Shown here: positions 34,101-41,634 of the stretch, one piece after another
Position numbering within the stretch: position 1 is the first letter of the stretch
How the letters are laid out: every line of letters starts with the position of its first letter
Source: Butyrivibrio sp. MC2013
GTDB taxonomy: Bacteria > Bacillota > Clostridia > Lachnospirales > Lachnospiraceae
Length of the DNA: 64,000 bases
Direction: 5' to 3'
Assembly (NCBI RefSeq): GCF_000424585.1
Contig: NZ_AUKE01000004.1
Location: 212,249-276,248 of the forward strand
Position numbers and translations under genes: made by a program
Notes under the pieces: model-generated
Seen by the model: the letters and a program-made list of their open reading frames with translations, nothing else
Told to the model about the DNA's origin: nothing
Databases searched by the model: none

Positions 34101-35511
34101 GTGTGATATAGTTGCCTTTAGAATCACAGATTCTCAGGTTCTCGATAACGAGAGATCCTGTAAGATTGGCTGCTTCACCGTCCATAGCACCAAGTGCAAA
34201 ATAGAGGTTATTGTTAGCCATATCACCTACAGTCACTTCCTTGCTGTACTCATAAACTTCACCGGCAGGCATATCAACTGTATCATAGATATGTCCGTTA
34301 TCATCCAGCTTGATCCTGACTTTCTTGTCTATGGAAGATGTCAGATCAGCGGATACTGTGTAGGTCTCACCAGCTACCAGTCCAAGATTGTGAATGATAT
34401 ACTGAAGACCCCATTCGCCGTTCCAACCATAGCTGCCAACAGTGAAATTAGCTTTTGTGCCTGTCTCCTTGACATCTGCATTGGTTCCCGCCCAGTCACT
34501 GCCAACATAAAGCTCTGTTTCAGCATCTGCCAGGCTGATAGCACCTTCCTTAACTCCTGCTTCCTTGTGAGGAGTTACCTTAAGATTAGAGATCACCATG
34601 GTATTCTGGTCACTGCCCCACTTGCTGCCAAGTGCAAAGAGGACCATCATATCATCAATATCTACTTCTTTATCTGTGGTGATGCTGACCTTGGTCTTGC
34701 CTGCAGGAACCTGTATAGACTGTTCTGCATAAACAGTACCGTCATTATGAAGATCACCAAGCTTTACAAATGCTTCTCTTTCAACTTCAGAACTGATATT
34801 GAAGGAAACATCATATTTCTCAACTGTAGGAGTGGAGATGACTTCTTTGAGCTGGATCTGCCAATGAGAATCATTTCCCCAGTCATTACCCCAGTCGCTT
34901 CCTGTTACAATAGCCTTAACGCCCTTATATTCAACAGTTACATTAGTACCACCGTCGATATAATCAACACTGTGATCAAGTGTCTCAAAATCGATTCCGG
35001 AGAGATCCTCTTCCTCGGGAGTCTCAGGTGTCTCGGGTGTTTCAGGTGTTTCAGGAGTCTCGGGTGTTTCGGGTGTTTCAGGCTCCTGAGGTATCTCAGG
35101 CTCTTCGGGAGTCTCGGGTTCCTCTGCAGGATTACCAATAGTAACAGTTGCTGTAGCAGCTGCTGACAGCTCTCCGTCTCTCTGACCCTGGAGCTCGATC
35201 AGGTACTCACCGTCTGCATAATCATCAGGATACCAGTGATATCCCAGTGTCTGATCAGCATAAACTTTCTCGTAGCCTAATTTTTCGCAGGAAATTGTGA
35301 CAGTATACAGGTCGTATCCTGCTGCCCCCCATACAAAGCCGATACCCTGGTCCTCATTGTAATCAGCTACCTGGCCAAAAGGTACCAGTAACTCTTCGTT
35401 GACAGGTCCCTGTGCTGCCAAAGACTGCAGACCTGCCGTCACAGGTGACGACAGAGAAAGAGCAAAGGCGATCGCCAGCGCCAGTCTGCTCTTACCGTTC
35501 CGCTTTTTCAT
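31141..35511 (-). CDS. Secreted multidomain GH16 endo-beta-glucanase
   Basis: 1456 residues. The signal peptide is residues 1-34 (KKRNGKSRLALAIAF, Ala-rich cleavage). An Ig-like N-terminal domain (~35-125) and an (EPETPETP) linker (~130-170) follow. Next come two CBM4/9-like sandwiches (~170-465), then the GH16 domain (~500-790) with WADEFDGNYG and the catalytic GEIDILETTG (E-x-D-x-x-E, first Glu about 658). At least three further sandwiches follow (~810-1290), then a DPEPTDPT repeat linker of ~85 residues. The C-terminus is a Val/Lys/Ile-rich tail, KVVVKVVKTVVKAISSILKG, ending LFGFRW. GH16 enzymes cleave mixed-linkage or beta-1,3-glucans. There is no LPXTG or dockerin. A masking hairpin lies over its ribosome binding site. 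Confidence 0.93.
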   Translation of the reverse strand: MKKRNGKSRLALAIAFALSLSSPVTAGLQSLAAQGPVNEELLVPFGQVADYNEDQGIGFVWGAAGYDLYTVTISCEKLGYEKVYADQTLGYHWYPDDYADGEYLIELQGQRDGELSAAATATVTIGNPAEEPETPEEPEIPQEPETPETPETPETPETPETPETPEEEDLSGIDFETLDHSVDYIDGGTNVTVEYKGVKAIVTGSDWGNDWGNDSHWQIQLKEVISTPTVEKYDVSFNISSEVEREAFVKLGDLHNDGTVYAEQSIQVPAGKTKVSITTDKEVDIDDMMVLFALGSKWGSDQNTMVISNLKVTPHKEAGVKEGAISLADAETELYVGSDWAGTNADVKETGTKANFTVGSYGWNGEWGLQYIIHNLGLVAGETYTVSADLTSSIDKKVRIKLDDNGHIYDTVDMPAGEVYEYSKEVTVGDMANNNLYFALGAMDGEAANLTGSLVIENLRICDSKGNYITLGGGTAVGAKGPEYDFSAEDNALYDYADPGRSKDGYTLIWADEFDGNYGDDTVDANTGLDLNNWGYQLGDGSTDCGNGGWGNNELECYTSDAKNISVNEDLDGDGEGDGLLRLTASYEKNGYTYASESKKNYTSARIRTTTHTQELFNSTYGYIEGRISLPQTAGAWPAFWMLPQSTAIYGGWPVSGEIDILETTGTQSNQACSTLHWGVPSHVYKGSGYTALNSDVRYFHTYAVDWEPGKMTFYYDGQEIYSSSNWASTIPGASDTLGFDAPFDAPFYMILNLAVDSGQFGGSANKAKFQDDINMYVDYIRCFQKTDGYPDAVVKTADGSALKDWTEFQGINQIAEITADNLDVTGGGHNDSAAAGSGKWYLSNQDNAAATAETVTDAAGKTWAKVDISSQGNQDYGVQLIGHYDAKKGYVYKVSYDAYAEGGMVGKQVNCDSKEYAGWSTYGVQTFTLGDSPASNSFIFQQSEDFDNCRIEFNIGGQGTGTVYVSNVKVEIVDPELIGATDPSGAHGVTADGNMVFNGTFDQGNNHTGYWAVVGGTTLNVPRYTTEALKDSDVRVKDIASMTNYEQIADGIKYYERRGQVAAEAGVPTIYQPGIKMTADTYTVAFDMYSETDSAVKAAIYSVNTAEDGTVTLGKELASAKAAYKAGDGVRRYALSMTTSEDLSNGALVLSFAKGTSVQIDNVVMKGENQASTVSEHPIDETITWTGDNGAGSAIALEEADGVITMRGITSGGTWYSPQLGSSNFSVQASQKYKLTFDYKFTGTNNGKFKYIVQENGGSWTVAHDIVEVDSNGQTADEDGYISYETVFTSNATLDDCHFDFGFGDSQASDATFSFKNIHMDLVKEASEGGSTDNDDTVDDDLFVQNPVDPEPTDPTEPGTEEPVDPEPTDPTDPEPTDPTDPEPTDPTDPEPTDPTDPEPTDPTDPEPTDPEPTDPGHHHVPQPVVVIVKVVVKVVKTVVKAISSILKGLFGFRW
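31262..31462 (-). repeat. Tandem DNA repeat encoding the Pro-Thr-Asp linker of the GH16 protein
   Basis: About seven near-identical 24-bp units (coding DPEPTDPT), with variants at the upstream end including EEPV and EPGTE. It is an in-frame minisatellite and likely to vary in copy number between strains. Confidence 0.9.
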
Positions 35512-35514
35512 AAA

Positions 35515-35580
35515 AAATGCACCTCCTTCAAAATAGATCCAATAACCATCATTGAATCTAATTCTAAAGGAGGCGCATTT
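35515..35580 (-). promoter_or_regulatory. Hairpin masking the Shine-Dalgarno sequence of the GH16 gene
   Basis: On the minus strand AAATGCGCCTCCTT (35580-35567) pairs over 14 bp, with one G-U, with AAGGAGGTGCATTT (35528-35515). The latter contains the GGAGG placed 10 nt before the ATG at 35511. The ~38-nt loop has its own stem (GATTCAAT/ATTGGATC, about 35537-35557, one G-U). It can thus fold into a two-tier structure that hides the site. Confidence 0.65.
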
Positions 35581-35802
35581 CTTTTTTCAGTGCTTTATTT
35601 TTATTATGGTATCTTTTTTCGATATTTATAGTGACATTGTATAGCTTGTATAAATAACACAAGGTATATATGAGCATTATGCCGATAGCCTTTTTGCATC
35701 GCTATAATTCTTCCGTCATATGCCACTATAAGAGCAGCAGATCAGATCAGCTATCACAGTTTCCGTATCAAGCTTATAATACGCATATCCCGGATAGGAG
35801 TT
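35581..35802. other. AT-rich intergenic region upstream of GH16
   Basis: 222 bp with no open frame. It presumably holds the GH16 promoter (a weak TTGTG ... TACAAT pair on the minus strand near 35635-35665) and the end of the SGNH transcript. I see nothing further that I can support. Confidence 0.4.
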
Positions 35803-36510
35803 TTACTGATCCAGTGCCCTCTTGATCACAGGCTCGATCTTGGGAAGCCACCAAACCAGGTATCCTGCCTGGGTAGGATGAACGGGATCAGCCATATAGA
35901 GATCATAGCTCTCCTTATCATTCCGGATCAGCTCACCCATCTCATCATCATGCCACAGGTCAGCCAGAAGGATGCCCCACTTATCCCTGATCGCTACGAT
36001 CAGCTCTATCATCTGAGAATAGAGCTCGCTCTCAAAGAAGCTCCCTGTGTAGAATACAACAGGACAATGATATGTCTCTTTTGCATAAGCGATGATATAT
36101 TCAATGGCACCTGCTATAGTCTTGGTATCAAAGCTGTCAATATCCTTAGAGTCTGACACCTTGCCAATATCAAGCCCCCTTGCAGCATCATTGGTAGAAA
36201 GCTGGCATACAAAACAGTCAAACTTCTCATCCTTACTGATATTTCTCTTCATCCTGCTGATATAGGACTCATCATCCACATCAGCAAGTGTAGTGCCGTT
36301 CACAGCCTCTTTTACGTAGCTGCAGCCAAGTCTCTTGGAAATATAATCCGCAAAGGACACATCCATAGACCTGGCACCCAGGGTTACAGATGAGCCCAGA
36401 AAGCATATTCTTTTGCCCTTGTAAGGACTATCTGCCAGCGCCTCAACGTTTTCAAGATGATACTTGGAATCATTTCCCGGAAAGTCTTCCATTTTCATTT
36501 CTTCAGCCAT
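35803..36510 (-). CDS. SGNH/GDSL-type hydrolase
   Basis: 235 residues without a signal peptide. The nucleophile Ser lies in ICFLGSSVTLGARSMD (block I). The Gly/Asn of blocks II-III appear as VNGTTLAD and FVCQLSTNDA. The catalytic Asp-x-x-His is in MADPVHPTQAGYLVWW. The fold covers esterases and deacetylases, and cytoplasmic members often remove acetyl groups from oligosaccharides. It is upstream of the GH16 gene on the same strand but 290 nt away, so a shared transcript is not proved. The substrate is unknown. Confidence 0.88.
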   Translation of the reverse strand: MAEEMKMEDFPGNDSKYHLENVEALADSPYKGKRICFLGSSVTLGARSMDVSFADYISKRLGCSYVKEAVNGTTLADVDDESYISRMKRNISKDEKFDCFVCQLSTNDAARGLDIGKVSDSKDIDSFDTKTIAGAIEYIIAYAKETYHCPVVFYTGSFFESELYSQMIELIVAIRDKWGILLADLWHDDEMGELIRNDKESYDLYMADPVHPTQAGYLVWWLPKIEPVIKRALDQ

Positions 36511-36592
36511 AATTGCCCCCTTGAAAATATAATAATGAATACTAAATATAATACTACCATTTAAACCTATATAAATACTATTTATGACTACT

Positions 36593-36632
36593 CAACTATG
36601 ATATTTGAAGTTTTCAAATATCAGCATAGTTG
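36593..36632 (-). terminator. Hairpin spanning the stop of the PBECR4 gene
   Basis: A long near-perfect stem, CAACTATG-ATATTTGAA with TTCAAATATCAGCATAGTTG, includes the TGA stop codon of the upstream gene (36614-36616). AT-rich sequence without a T-run follows, so it may be a terminator or a 3' stabiliser. Confidence 0.45.
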
Positions 36633-37261
36633 TGTATTCCTTCAACTCTTCTGAGCTCGATACTTTTATCACACTTTTCAATAACAGTATATTTATCATC
36701 AGAATAATTTTTGCTCATAATGGCAAACACTTTCTGTTGTGGTTTAACCGATACATCTCTTACATCTTTTTTTAAAAGCGTATTGGGGACATTCTGCTTT
36801 GTATAGCTATCTGCGACAAATCCCATACATGCACAAATGTTACCTGCAACCTTCTCCGAATAAAGCTTAGGGCCTCGATCAGTAAAATCTCCAATCATTG
36901 CAGCTGTTTTTTTGATATTCATCATTTTTAATATTACATCTAATTTCTGATCTGTAGTGCCATCTCTTGATAGCATAAAATCATTTTCAGATAATCTACC
37001 ATCAATACATTTCTCATAAAAATTTATAGCAGATCTGGTTGTTTGCCTGTTTAAGATCACGCCTGTCAAATGTAGAAAATTAGATCTATGAAAGACTACC
37101 TCATAATAATCCAACCCGCTTATTACATTGACTTTTTGAAATAACTGCTTGTTGATAACAGCCGGAACGCCATAAATAAACAAAAGCTTCTGATCCTCAA
37201 GGTTTTCGTGATATAGTTTTGCCGACTTTGTAATAATAGATATTGCCTTTTTCTTGTCCAT
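36614..37261 (-). CDS. PBECR4-domain protein (nuclease-like, function unknown)
   Basis: 215 residues. The pattern KKAISIITKSAKLYHENLED, NFLHLTGVILN, FYEKCIDGRLSENDF, GTTDQKLDVILKMM, NICACMGFV, PNTLLKKDVRD and FAIMSKN matches the PBECR4 group, predicted relatives of Barnase/EndoU/colicin/RelE nucleases that are common in Lachnospiraceae and often attached to phage or mobile proteins. Here it stands alone. The single His and Arg/Thr residues in HLTGV and SRDGTTDQK are the likely conserved site residues. It lies in an AT-rich, repeat-loaded stretch (36.5-37.8 kb). No partner antitoxin gene is visible. Confidence 0.7.
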   Translation of the reverse strand: MDKKKAISIITKSAKLYHENLEDQKLLFIYGVPAVINKQLFQKVNVISGLDYYEVVFHRSNFLHLTGVILNRQTTRSAINFYEKCIDGRLSENDFMLSRDGTTDQKLDVILKMMNIKKTAAMIGDFTDRGPKLYSEKVAGNICACMGFVADSYTKQNVPNTLLKKDVRDVSVKPQQKVFAIMSKNYSDDKYTVIEKCDKSIELRRVEGIHNYADI

Positions 37262-37292
37262 TAAGATCTAAAAAATCCTTTACTGCAATTTA

Positions 37293-37333
37293 AAATGGGA
37301 ATGTCATCGCCGCAGCAGTTAACATTCCCATTT
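37293..37333. terminator. Perfect 12-bp hairpin upstream of the PBECR4 gene
   Basis: AAATGGGAATGT (37293-37304) pairs with ACATTCCCATTT (37322-37333), followed on the minus strand by TTTAAATTG. It could terminate transcripts from the repeat region or be a leader hairpin of the PBECR4 gene. Confidence 0.45.
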
Positions 37334-37340
37334 AGTGGTT

Positions 37341-37443
37341 GATTTTTCCGTTGTCTGCCAACCTCCAGCACCTATGTCTGGATAATATCAGGTTTTTCCG
37401 TTGCCTGCCAACCTCCGGCACCCAAGTCCGGAAAAAGTATCAG
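37341..37443. repeat. Two tandem 50-bp units
   Basis: Units begin at about 37343 and 37393 (TTTTTCCGTTG-CTGCCAACCT). They differ at a handful of positions and are followed by ATCAG. In the second unit TTTTTCCG ... CGGAAAAA can pair. No gene lies here. Confidence 0.7.
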
Positions 37444-37546
37444 ATTTTAGGTGTCAACCCACCAAGGCTTCAGCCTTTTCTTATCTATATCATATATCGG
37501 TCCATAAATAAATACAATGTACATTATATCTAAAAATCGTCATGTT

Positions 37547-37717
37547 GCACGAACATTCGGATTCCGCTCCTTGCTTCGCAAGGGCTACTTCCTCATCTTG
37601 ATTGATTTACACTTAGTGATATACACGAATTGCTCCGCAGCGTTGCTGCTCCCGCAATTCTACGAACATTCGGAATCCGCTCCTTGCTTCGCAAGGGCTA
37701 CTTCCTCATGTTCGTGC
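37547..37717. repeat. Repeat family D with 48-bp direct repeats inside inverted ends
   Basis: Two 48-bp direct repeats with one mismatch (37549-37596 and 37662-37709; CCGCTCCTTGCTTCGCAAGG is the centre) are bracketed by perfect 10-bp inverted ends GCACGAACAT (37547-37556) and ATGTTCGTGC (37708-37717). The sequence after it (GCGGGTCA) also occurs, in inverse orientation, at about 39992-40035. The stretch 37444-37722 encodes nothing convincing. Confidence 0.75.
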
Positions 37718-37722
37718 GGGTC

Positions 37723-37769
37723 AAAAAAGCCCCGGGACATGCAAGCAAGCTTGCAGTCCCGGGGCTTTT
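37723..37769. terminator. Very strong bidirectional terminator behind the chemoreceptor gene
   Basis: The perfect stem AAAAGCCCCGGGAC/GTCCCGGGGCTTTT (left arm within 37723-37738, right arm 37756-37769) has a 17-nt loop that itself contains GCAAGC/GCTTGC. It lies 13 nt beyond the stop of the minus-strand chemoreceptor gene. Confidence 0.85.
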
Positions 37770-37781
37770 AGACCCTGTATA

Positions 37782-39824
37782 TCAGATCGTAAACCTATCC
37801 AGGTTACCGTTGATCGTGTCTACTGCCTCTGTTACAGAGTTTGCAGCCTGAGCAACCTTTTCGGATGAGGATGCAACACCTTTAGCAGCTTCTGTTACAT
37901 GCTCAACATTTTCTGCGATCTCCTGAGTGGATGCTGACTGTTCCTCGGATACGGAAGCCATATTAGCTGCTACATCGTTAACAGTCTCCATCTGACCGGC
38001 CATCTGACTTAGGATATCACTGGCCTTGGACAGCTCAGAGGTGATCTCTTCAAAGGTGCTTGCAGCCTTATTAACTGACTCGGAACTGTTGTTGATCAGC
38101 ACCGAGTTGGACTCGGATTTTTCTGAGAGCATCTGTACTCTTGCGGACATATCCTTGATAATGCCTGCAATCTGATTAGTAGCTTCTGCAGAGTTTTGGG
38201 CAAGTGTTCCGATCTCATTTGCAACAACTGCAAAGCCTTTACCCATCTCACCTGCTCTTGCAGCTTCGATAGAAGCATTGAGGGACAGGAGGTTGGTCTG
38301 GGAAGAAATGGAGTTGATCAGGTCGATGATCTCGTTGATCTTATCAGCTGCATCATTAACTGAATTAACTGCTTCTGACATATCGTTCATGGAGCTTACG
38401 ATATCGTTCATTCCGCTTGCGACTGTTGCCATATCCTTCTGACCTGCATTAGCCTTTACTACCAGGTCATTCATGGCATTCTCGATCTTCTTCTCATCTT
38501 CTGTAACATCAGCAACTGTCTGGGCCAGTACTGTTGCATTCTCTGCAACTTCGTTAACTGCACTCGCCATATTGTCGATGTTCTCTCTGATCTGGGTCAT
38601 GCTCACAGACTGGTTATTAGCCGCATCTTCCAGACTCTCTGCTGTAGTCTTGGAGGTATTGGCATCATCCTGGAGCCTTCCGGATACATCCTTGATCTCT
38701 CCAAGGGATGATCTCATGCCTTCTACAAACTCGCCCATGGCTCTGTTCATATAAGCAATCTCATCGTTACCGTCAGAAGTTATATTGATAGCAAAATCAC
38801 CGTTGGATATCTTTCCAATGTTATCAGTTAGGGCAGTTACAGGATCCTTGATGATCTTCTTTAGTACTATGTTAAGGATGATGACGATGATGATAATGGC
38901 GATAAGGAGTCCCACAACCAGGATGATGGTCAGTCTTGTCAAGCTACCCATAACCTCATTCTGATCAGCATAGAGAACCACTCTCCAGTCAGTTCCACTG
39001 ATATTATATGAAGTCATGTAGTAATTTACCTTACCAACCTTTACTGATGATACTTCAGGCGTATCTTTGCCGGCTTCAGAAGCCACAAATTCTCCTGCAG
39101 CAACAAGGAAAGGATTATCTGTGATATCAGCGGTCTTCTGGCCATTGTATGAAGAATCTGCAGAATAAGACAGGATCAGTCCCTGCTCAGTTATCATCAT
39201 ATAACCGCCGGTCTTATAACCTGTGTCCTCGTTCAGCCTCTCCTGGGATGATGCCAGCATCAGGTCTGCTGCAAAGCAGCCATCCCTGCCGTCCTTCATA
39301 TGGATATGACGGAGCACTGTAGCACACAAATCTCCTGTAATGGTATCGAAATAAGGTACATCATAGAAATAGAACCAGCTGTTGGTAAAGCCGATACACT
39401 GCTGATACCACGGCTTTTCCAGAATATTTTCCATGGTAAAATCCGGATCAGGAGCATAGATAAAGGTCTCATCCTCCAGTGTAAGATAAGCACCTGTAGG
39501 GATCATCTCATATCTGTTTATAGTTCCTACAAGATAATCCACAATCGCCTGTCTGTCCTTGAACTCATTTTGTTCAATGGCATCAGCAACACCATTCAGA
39601 TAATAGAAGGTTGAAGACAACTCTTTGTTGATCTCAATAGCCTTCTCGCCCACCTGATTGGTAAGGGATTTATGAGTCAGCTTGGACATCATATTATAGC
39701 TGACACCCAGAGTAACAGACTCAGCTATAGCAATGGTTATGATCAACAATGCTACAAAGAGAAACGACAACTTGACGCTAATAGCTTTTGGTGATTTAGT
39801 ATCTTTTGAATCAACTTTGCTCAT
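37782..39824 (-). CDS. Methyl-accepting chemotaxis protein with dCache sensor
   Basis: The start is ATG at 39824 (GGAGG upstream). 680 residues: membrane helix ~20-42, extracytoplasmic double-Cache sensor (~45-285, with [14 protein letters not shown] and [12 protein letters not shown]), membrane helix ~290-312, HAMP (~313-370) and signalling domain. The conserved hairpin tip is [20 protein letters not shown] followed by [20 protein letters not shown]. Double-Cache domains bind amino acids, organic acids or quaternary amines; the ligand here is unknown. A second chemoreceptor is at 57930-59612, so the organism is motile or has a chemosensory system. The gene is flanked by repeats D and its relative. 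Confidence 0.94.
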   Translation of the reverse strand: MSKVDSKDTKSPKAISVKLSFLFVALLIITIAIAESVTLGVSYNMMSKLTHKSLTNQVGEKAIEINKELSSTFYYLNGVADAIEQNEFKDRQAIVDYLVGTINRYEMIPTGAYLTLEDETFIYAPDPDFTMENILEKPWYQQCIGFTNSWFYFYDVPYFDTITGDLCATVLRHIHMKDGRDGCFAADLMLASSQERLNEDTGYKTGGYMMITEQGLILSYSADSSYNGQKTADITDNPFLVAAGEFVASEAGKDTPEVSSVKVGKVNYYMTSYNISGTDWRVVLYADQNEVMGSLTRLTIILVVGLLIAIIIIVIILNIVLKKIIKDPVTALTDNIGKISNGDFAINITSDGNDEIAYMNRAMGEFVEGMRSSLGEIKDVSGRLQDDANTSKTTAESLEDAANNQSVSMTQIRENIDNMASAVNEVAENATVLAQTVADVTEDEKKIENAMNDLVVKANAGQKDMATVASGMNDIVSSMNDMSEAVNSVNDAADKINEIIDLINSISSQTNLLSLNASIEAARAGEMGKGFAVVANEIGTLAQNSAEATNQIAGIIKDMSARVQMLSEKSESNSVLINNSSESVNKAASTFEEITSELSKASDILSQMAGQMETVNDVAANMASVSEEQSASTQEIAENVEHVTEAAKGVASSSEKVAQAANSVTEAVDTINGNLDRFTI

Positions 39825-39935
39825 CAATCCGAACCTCCGTATTCACATGTTTAAAGTTACTAATACTCACTCTCCGTATTTCGGATTGAAACTATATACA
39901 AATAATAGTTTTTTAATAATTATTTATATGACGTA

Positions 39936-40120
39936 AGGGTCAAAAGTCATTTCGATTCGAGCTTGCTCGAAATCGAATATGAATTTATGACCCGCAAAAC
40001 ATGAGCAAAGTAGCACGTAGTGCGGATTTGCGAATGTTTTAGGATTGTGAGAGTTTCGAAGAAACGGAACAATCCGTTAGTCATAAGGTGTCAAAAGGAA
40101 CTTTTGACACCTACCTCATT
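39936..40120. repeat. Structured intergenic element upstream of the chemoreceptor gene
   Basis: Several nested hairpins are present: GGGTCA ... TGACCC around TTCGATT/AATCGAA and GAGC/GCTC (39947-39993); GGATTGT/ACAATCC (about 40043-40075); and a perfect GGTGTCAAAAG/CTTTTGACACC (about 40088-40112). Read on the minus strand, 40035-39992 resembles the end of repeat D (GCTACTT ... CTCATGTT ... GCGGGTCA). No open frame is visible. Confidence 0.6.
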
Positions 40121-40137
40121 TATATAGATGGTCAATA

Positions 40138-40183
40138 AATAACAGTCCCTCCTCCCCTGTCTTCAGGGGAAAAGAGACTGTTA
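40138..40183 (-). terminator. Terminator after the DUF1015 gene
   Basis: The outer stem TAACAGTC/GACTGTTA has an inner CCCCTG/CAGGGG and is followed on the minus strand by TTTATTGACC. It lies 23 nt past the DUF1015 stop. Confidence 0.7.
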
Positions 40184-40205
40184 TGTCATCATTGCAAAAA
40201 GATTT

Positions 40206-41447
40206 TTATTTCAGCTTATGGATAAAGAGTCCGGATAAAAGCTTCGGCTCAAACCATGTAGATTTGGGGGGCATGAGCCTGCCGGCATCAGCCACATTAA
40301 AAAGTTCCTCAACCGAGGTGGGATACATTGCAAAGGCCACCCTTCCATCGAGCCTGCATCTTCTCTCCAGCTCTTCAAGGCCTCTGATACCACCTACAAA
40401 ATCAATTCTTGGATCAGTCTTGGGATCTTTGATGCCCAGTATCTTGTCCAGTACTTCATTCTGCAGGATAGAGACATCAAGGCCGTCCACAGGATCATCA
40501 GATCTGACCTCATCTCTTGCAGTAAGCTTGTACCATGATCCATCCAGGAGCATTCCTGTTTCATATTTCTTAGAAGGCTTAAAAGGACTGCTGACCACCT
40601 TTTCCACTTCATAGCTTGCAGACAGAGCAGTTATGAATCCCTCACTGTCATAATCCCCCAGATCTCTTACTACCCTGTTATAATCCATGATCATCAACTC
40701 ATCTTCAGGAAATAGCACTGCCAGAAAATAGTCATATTCCTTTTCCCCTGTTGGCTCAGGATCCTGCGCTCTTCTTGCCAGACCCACCTTTACAGCAGAA
40801 GCACATCTGTGATGTCCATCTGCAATATATATGGAATCTATCTCCGAAAAAGCTCTGCTGATCTCATCAACATCTCCCTGATCAGCACATACCCAGACCT
40901 TATTGTCTGTACCGTCCGCAGATCTGAATTCATATACAGGAAAGCTGCCATACCTGACCTTATCCACTATCTTACTGATCTTATTATTTGATCTGTATCC
41001 CAGGAAAATAGGTCCTGTATGAGCATCACATGCGTCCACATGACGAATACGGTCCTCTTCCTTTCTTGCCAGTGTATTCTCGTGCTTCTTGATCACAGAG
41101 TTCATGTAATCATCAACTGATGCGCAAGCCGCAATACCTGTCTGAGTCCTGCCGTTCATGGTCTGCTGATAGATATAATAACAGGGTACGCTGTCACATA
41201 CATAGGTGCCGTCTTCTATTCTCTGATCTAATATCTCTCTTGCCTTCTCATATACTTCAGGCGCATACATATCATGCCCTTCTTCAAAGGCAGTCTCCGG
41301 TCTGTCTATGGCAAGAAAAGACATGGGATTTTCTTCCACTCTTTTTCTTGCTTCTGCAGAATCAAATACATCATAAGGCAGATCAGCACATTGCTCTACC
41401 AGCTCAGGCTTTGGCCTGTATGCCATAAAAGGTCTTATCTTAGCCAT
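40206..41447 (-). CDS. DUF1015 family protein next to serine biosynthesis genes
   Basis: 413 residues, with the ATG after GGGGAGG. Typical DUF1015 segments are the N-terminal KIRPFMAYRPKPELV and LPYDVFDSAEARK, ENPMSFLAIDRPE, IAACASVDDYMNSVIKKHE, TLARKEEDRIRHVDACDAHT, IYIADGHHRCASA (a His-His-Arg active-site-like motif) and YFLAVLFPEDELMIMDYNRV. DADGHHR-like motifs recall ParB/SerK-type nucleotide-binding folds. It follows serC and serA on the same strand. No phosphoserine phosphatase gene is in the window, so a role in the last step or in serine/phosphoserine metabolism is a reasonable guess, but unproved from sequence. Confidence 0.88.
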   Translation of the reverse strand: MAKIRPFMAYRPKPELVEQCADLPYDVFDSAEARKRVEENPMSFLAIDRPETAFEEGHDMYAPEVYEKAREILDQRIEDGTYVCDSVPCYYIYQQTMNGRTQTGIAACASVDDYMNSVIKKHENTLARKEEDRIRHVDACDAHTGPIFLGYRSNNKISKIVDKVRYGSFPVYEFRSADGTDNKVWVCADQGDVDEISRAFSEIDSIYIADGHHRCASAVKVGLARRAQDPEPTGEKEYDYFLAVLFPEDELMIMDYNRVVRDLGDYDSEGFITALSASYEVEKVVSSPFKPSKKYETGMLLDGSWYKLTARDEVRSDDPVDGLDVSILQNEVLDKILGIKDPKTDPRIDFVGGIRGLEELERRCRLDGRVAFAMYPTSVEELFNVADAGRLMPPKSTWFEPKLLSGLFIHKLK

Positions 41448-41477
41448 CTCGTCCTCCCCAAGTCACATCATATTTTA

Positions 41478-41536
41478 GAAAAAGAATCAAGCAGGATCCT
41501 CCTGCATAGCATTATATGCCGGAAATGATCCTGCTC
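41478..41536 (-). terminator. Hairpin between serA and the DUF1015 gene
   Basis: AAGCAGGATC (41489-41498) pairs with GATCCTGCTC (41527-41536), followed on the minus strand by GATTCTTTTTC. It is probably a terminator ending part of the serC-serA transcripts, which makes DUF1015 expression lower or separately controlled. Confidence 0.6.
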
Positions 41537-41634
41537 GATCATACCATATTTTACAAAATGAAGATAAAAAATATAGATAAATAAGCAAACGATTATTCTG
41601 TAAAGATCACCCTAAGCGGTCATCAAAGTTTTAA

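Noticed and set aside
34291..35166. 291-residue frame antisense to the GH16 gene
   Set aside because: Composition follows from the opposite strand; GH16 is unmistakable.
37517..37851. Overlapping small frames within repeat D
   Set aside because: They repeat the same peptide (FGFRSLLRKGYFL-like) because the DNA is repeated and run into a terminator; no conserved start.
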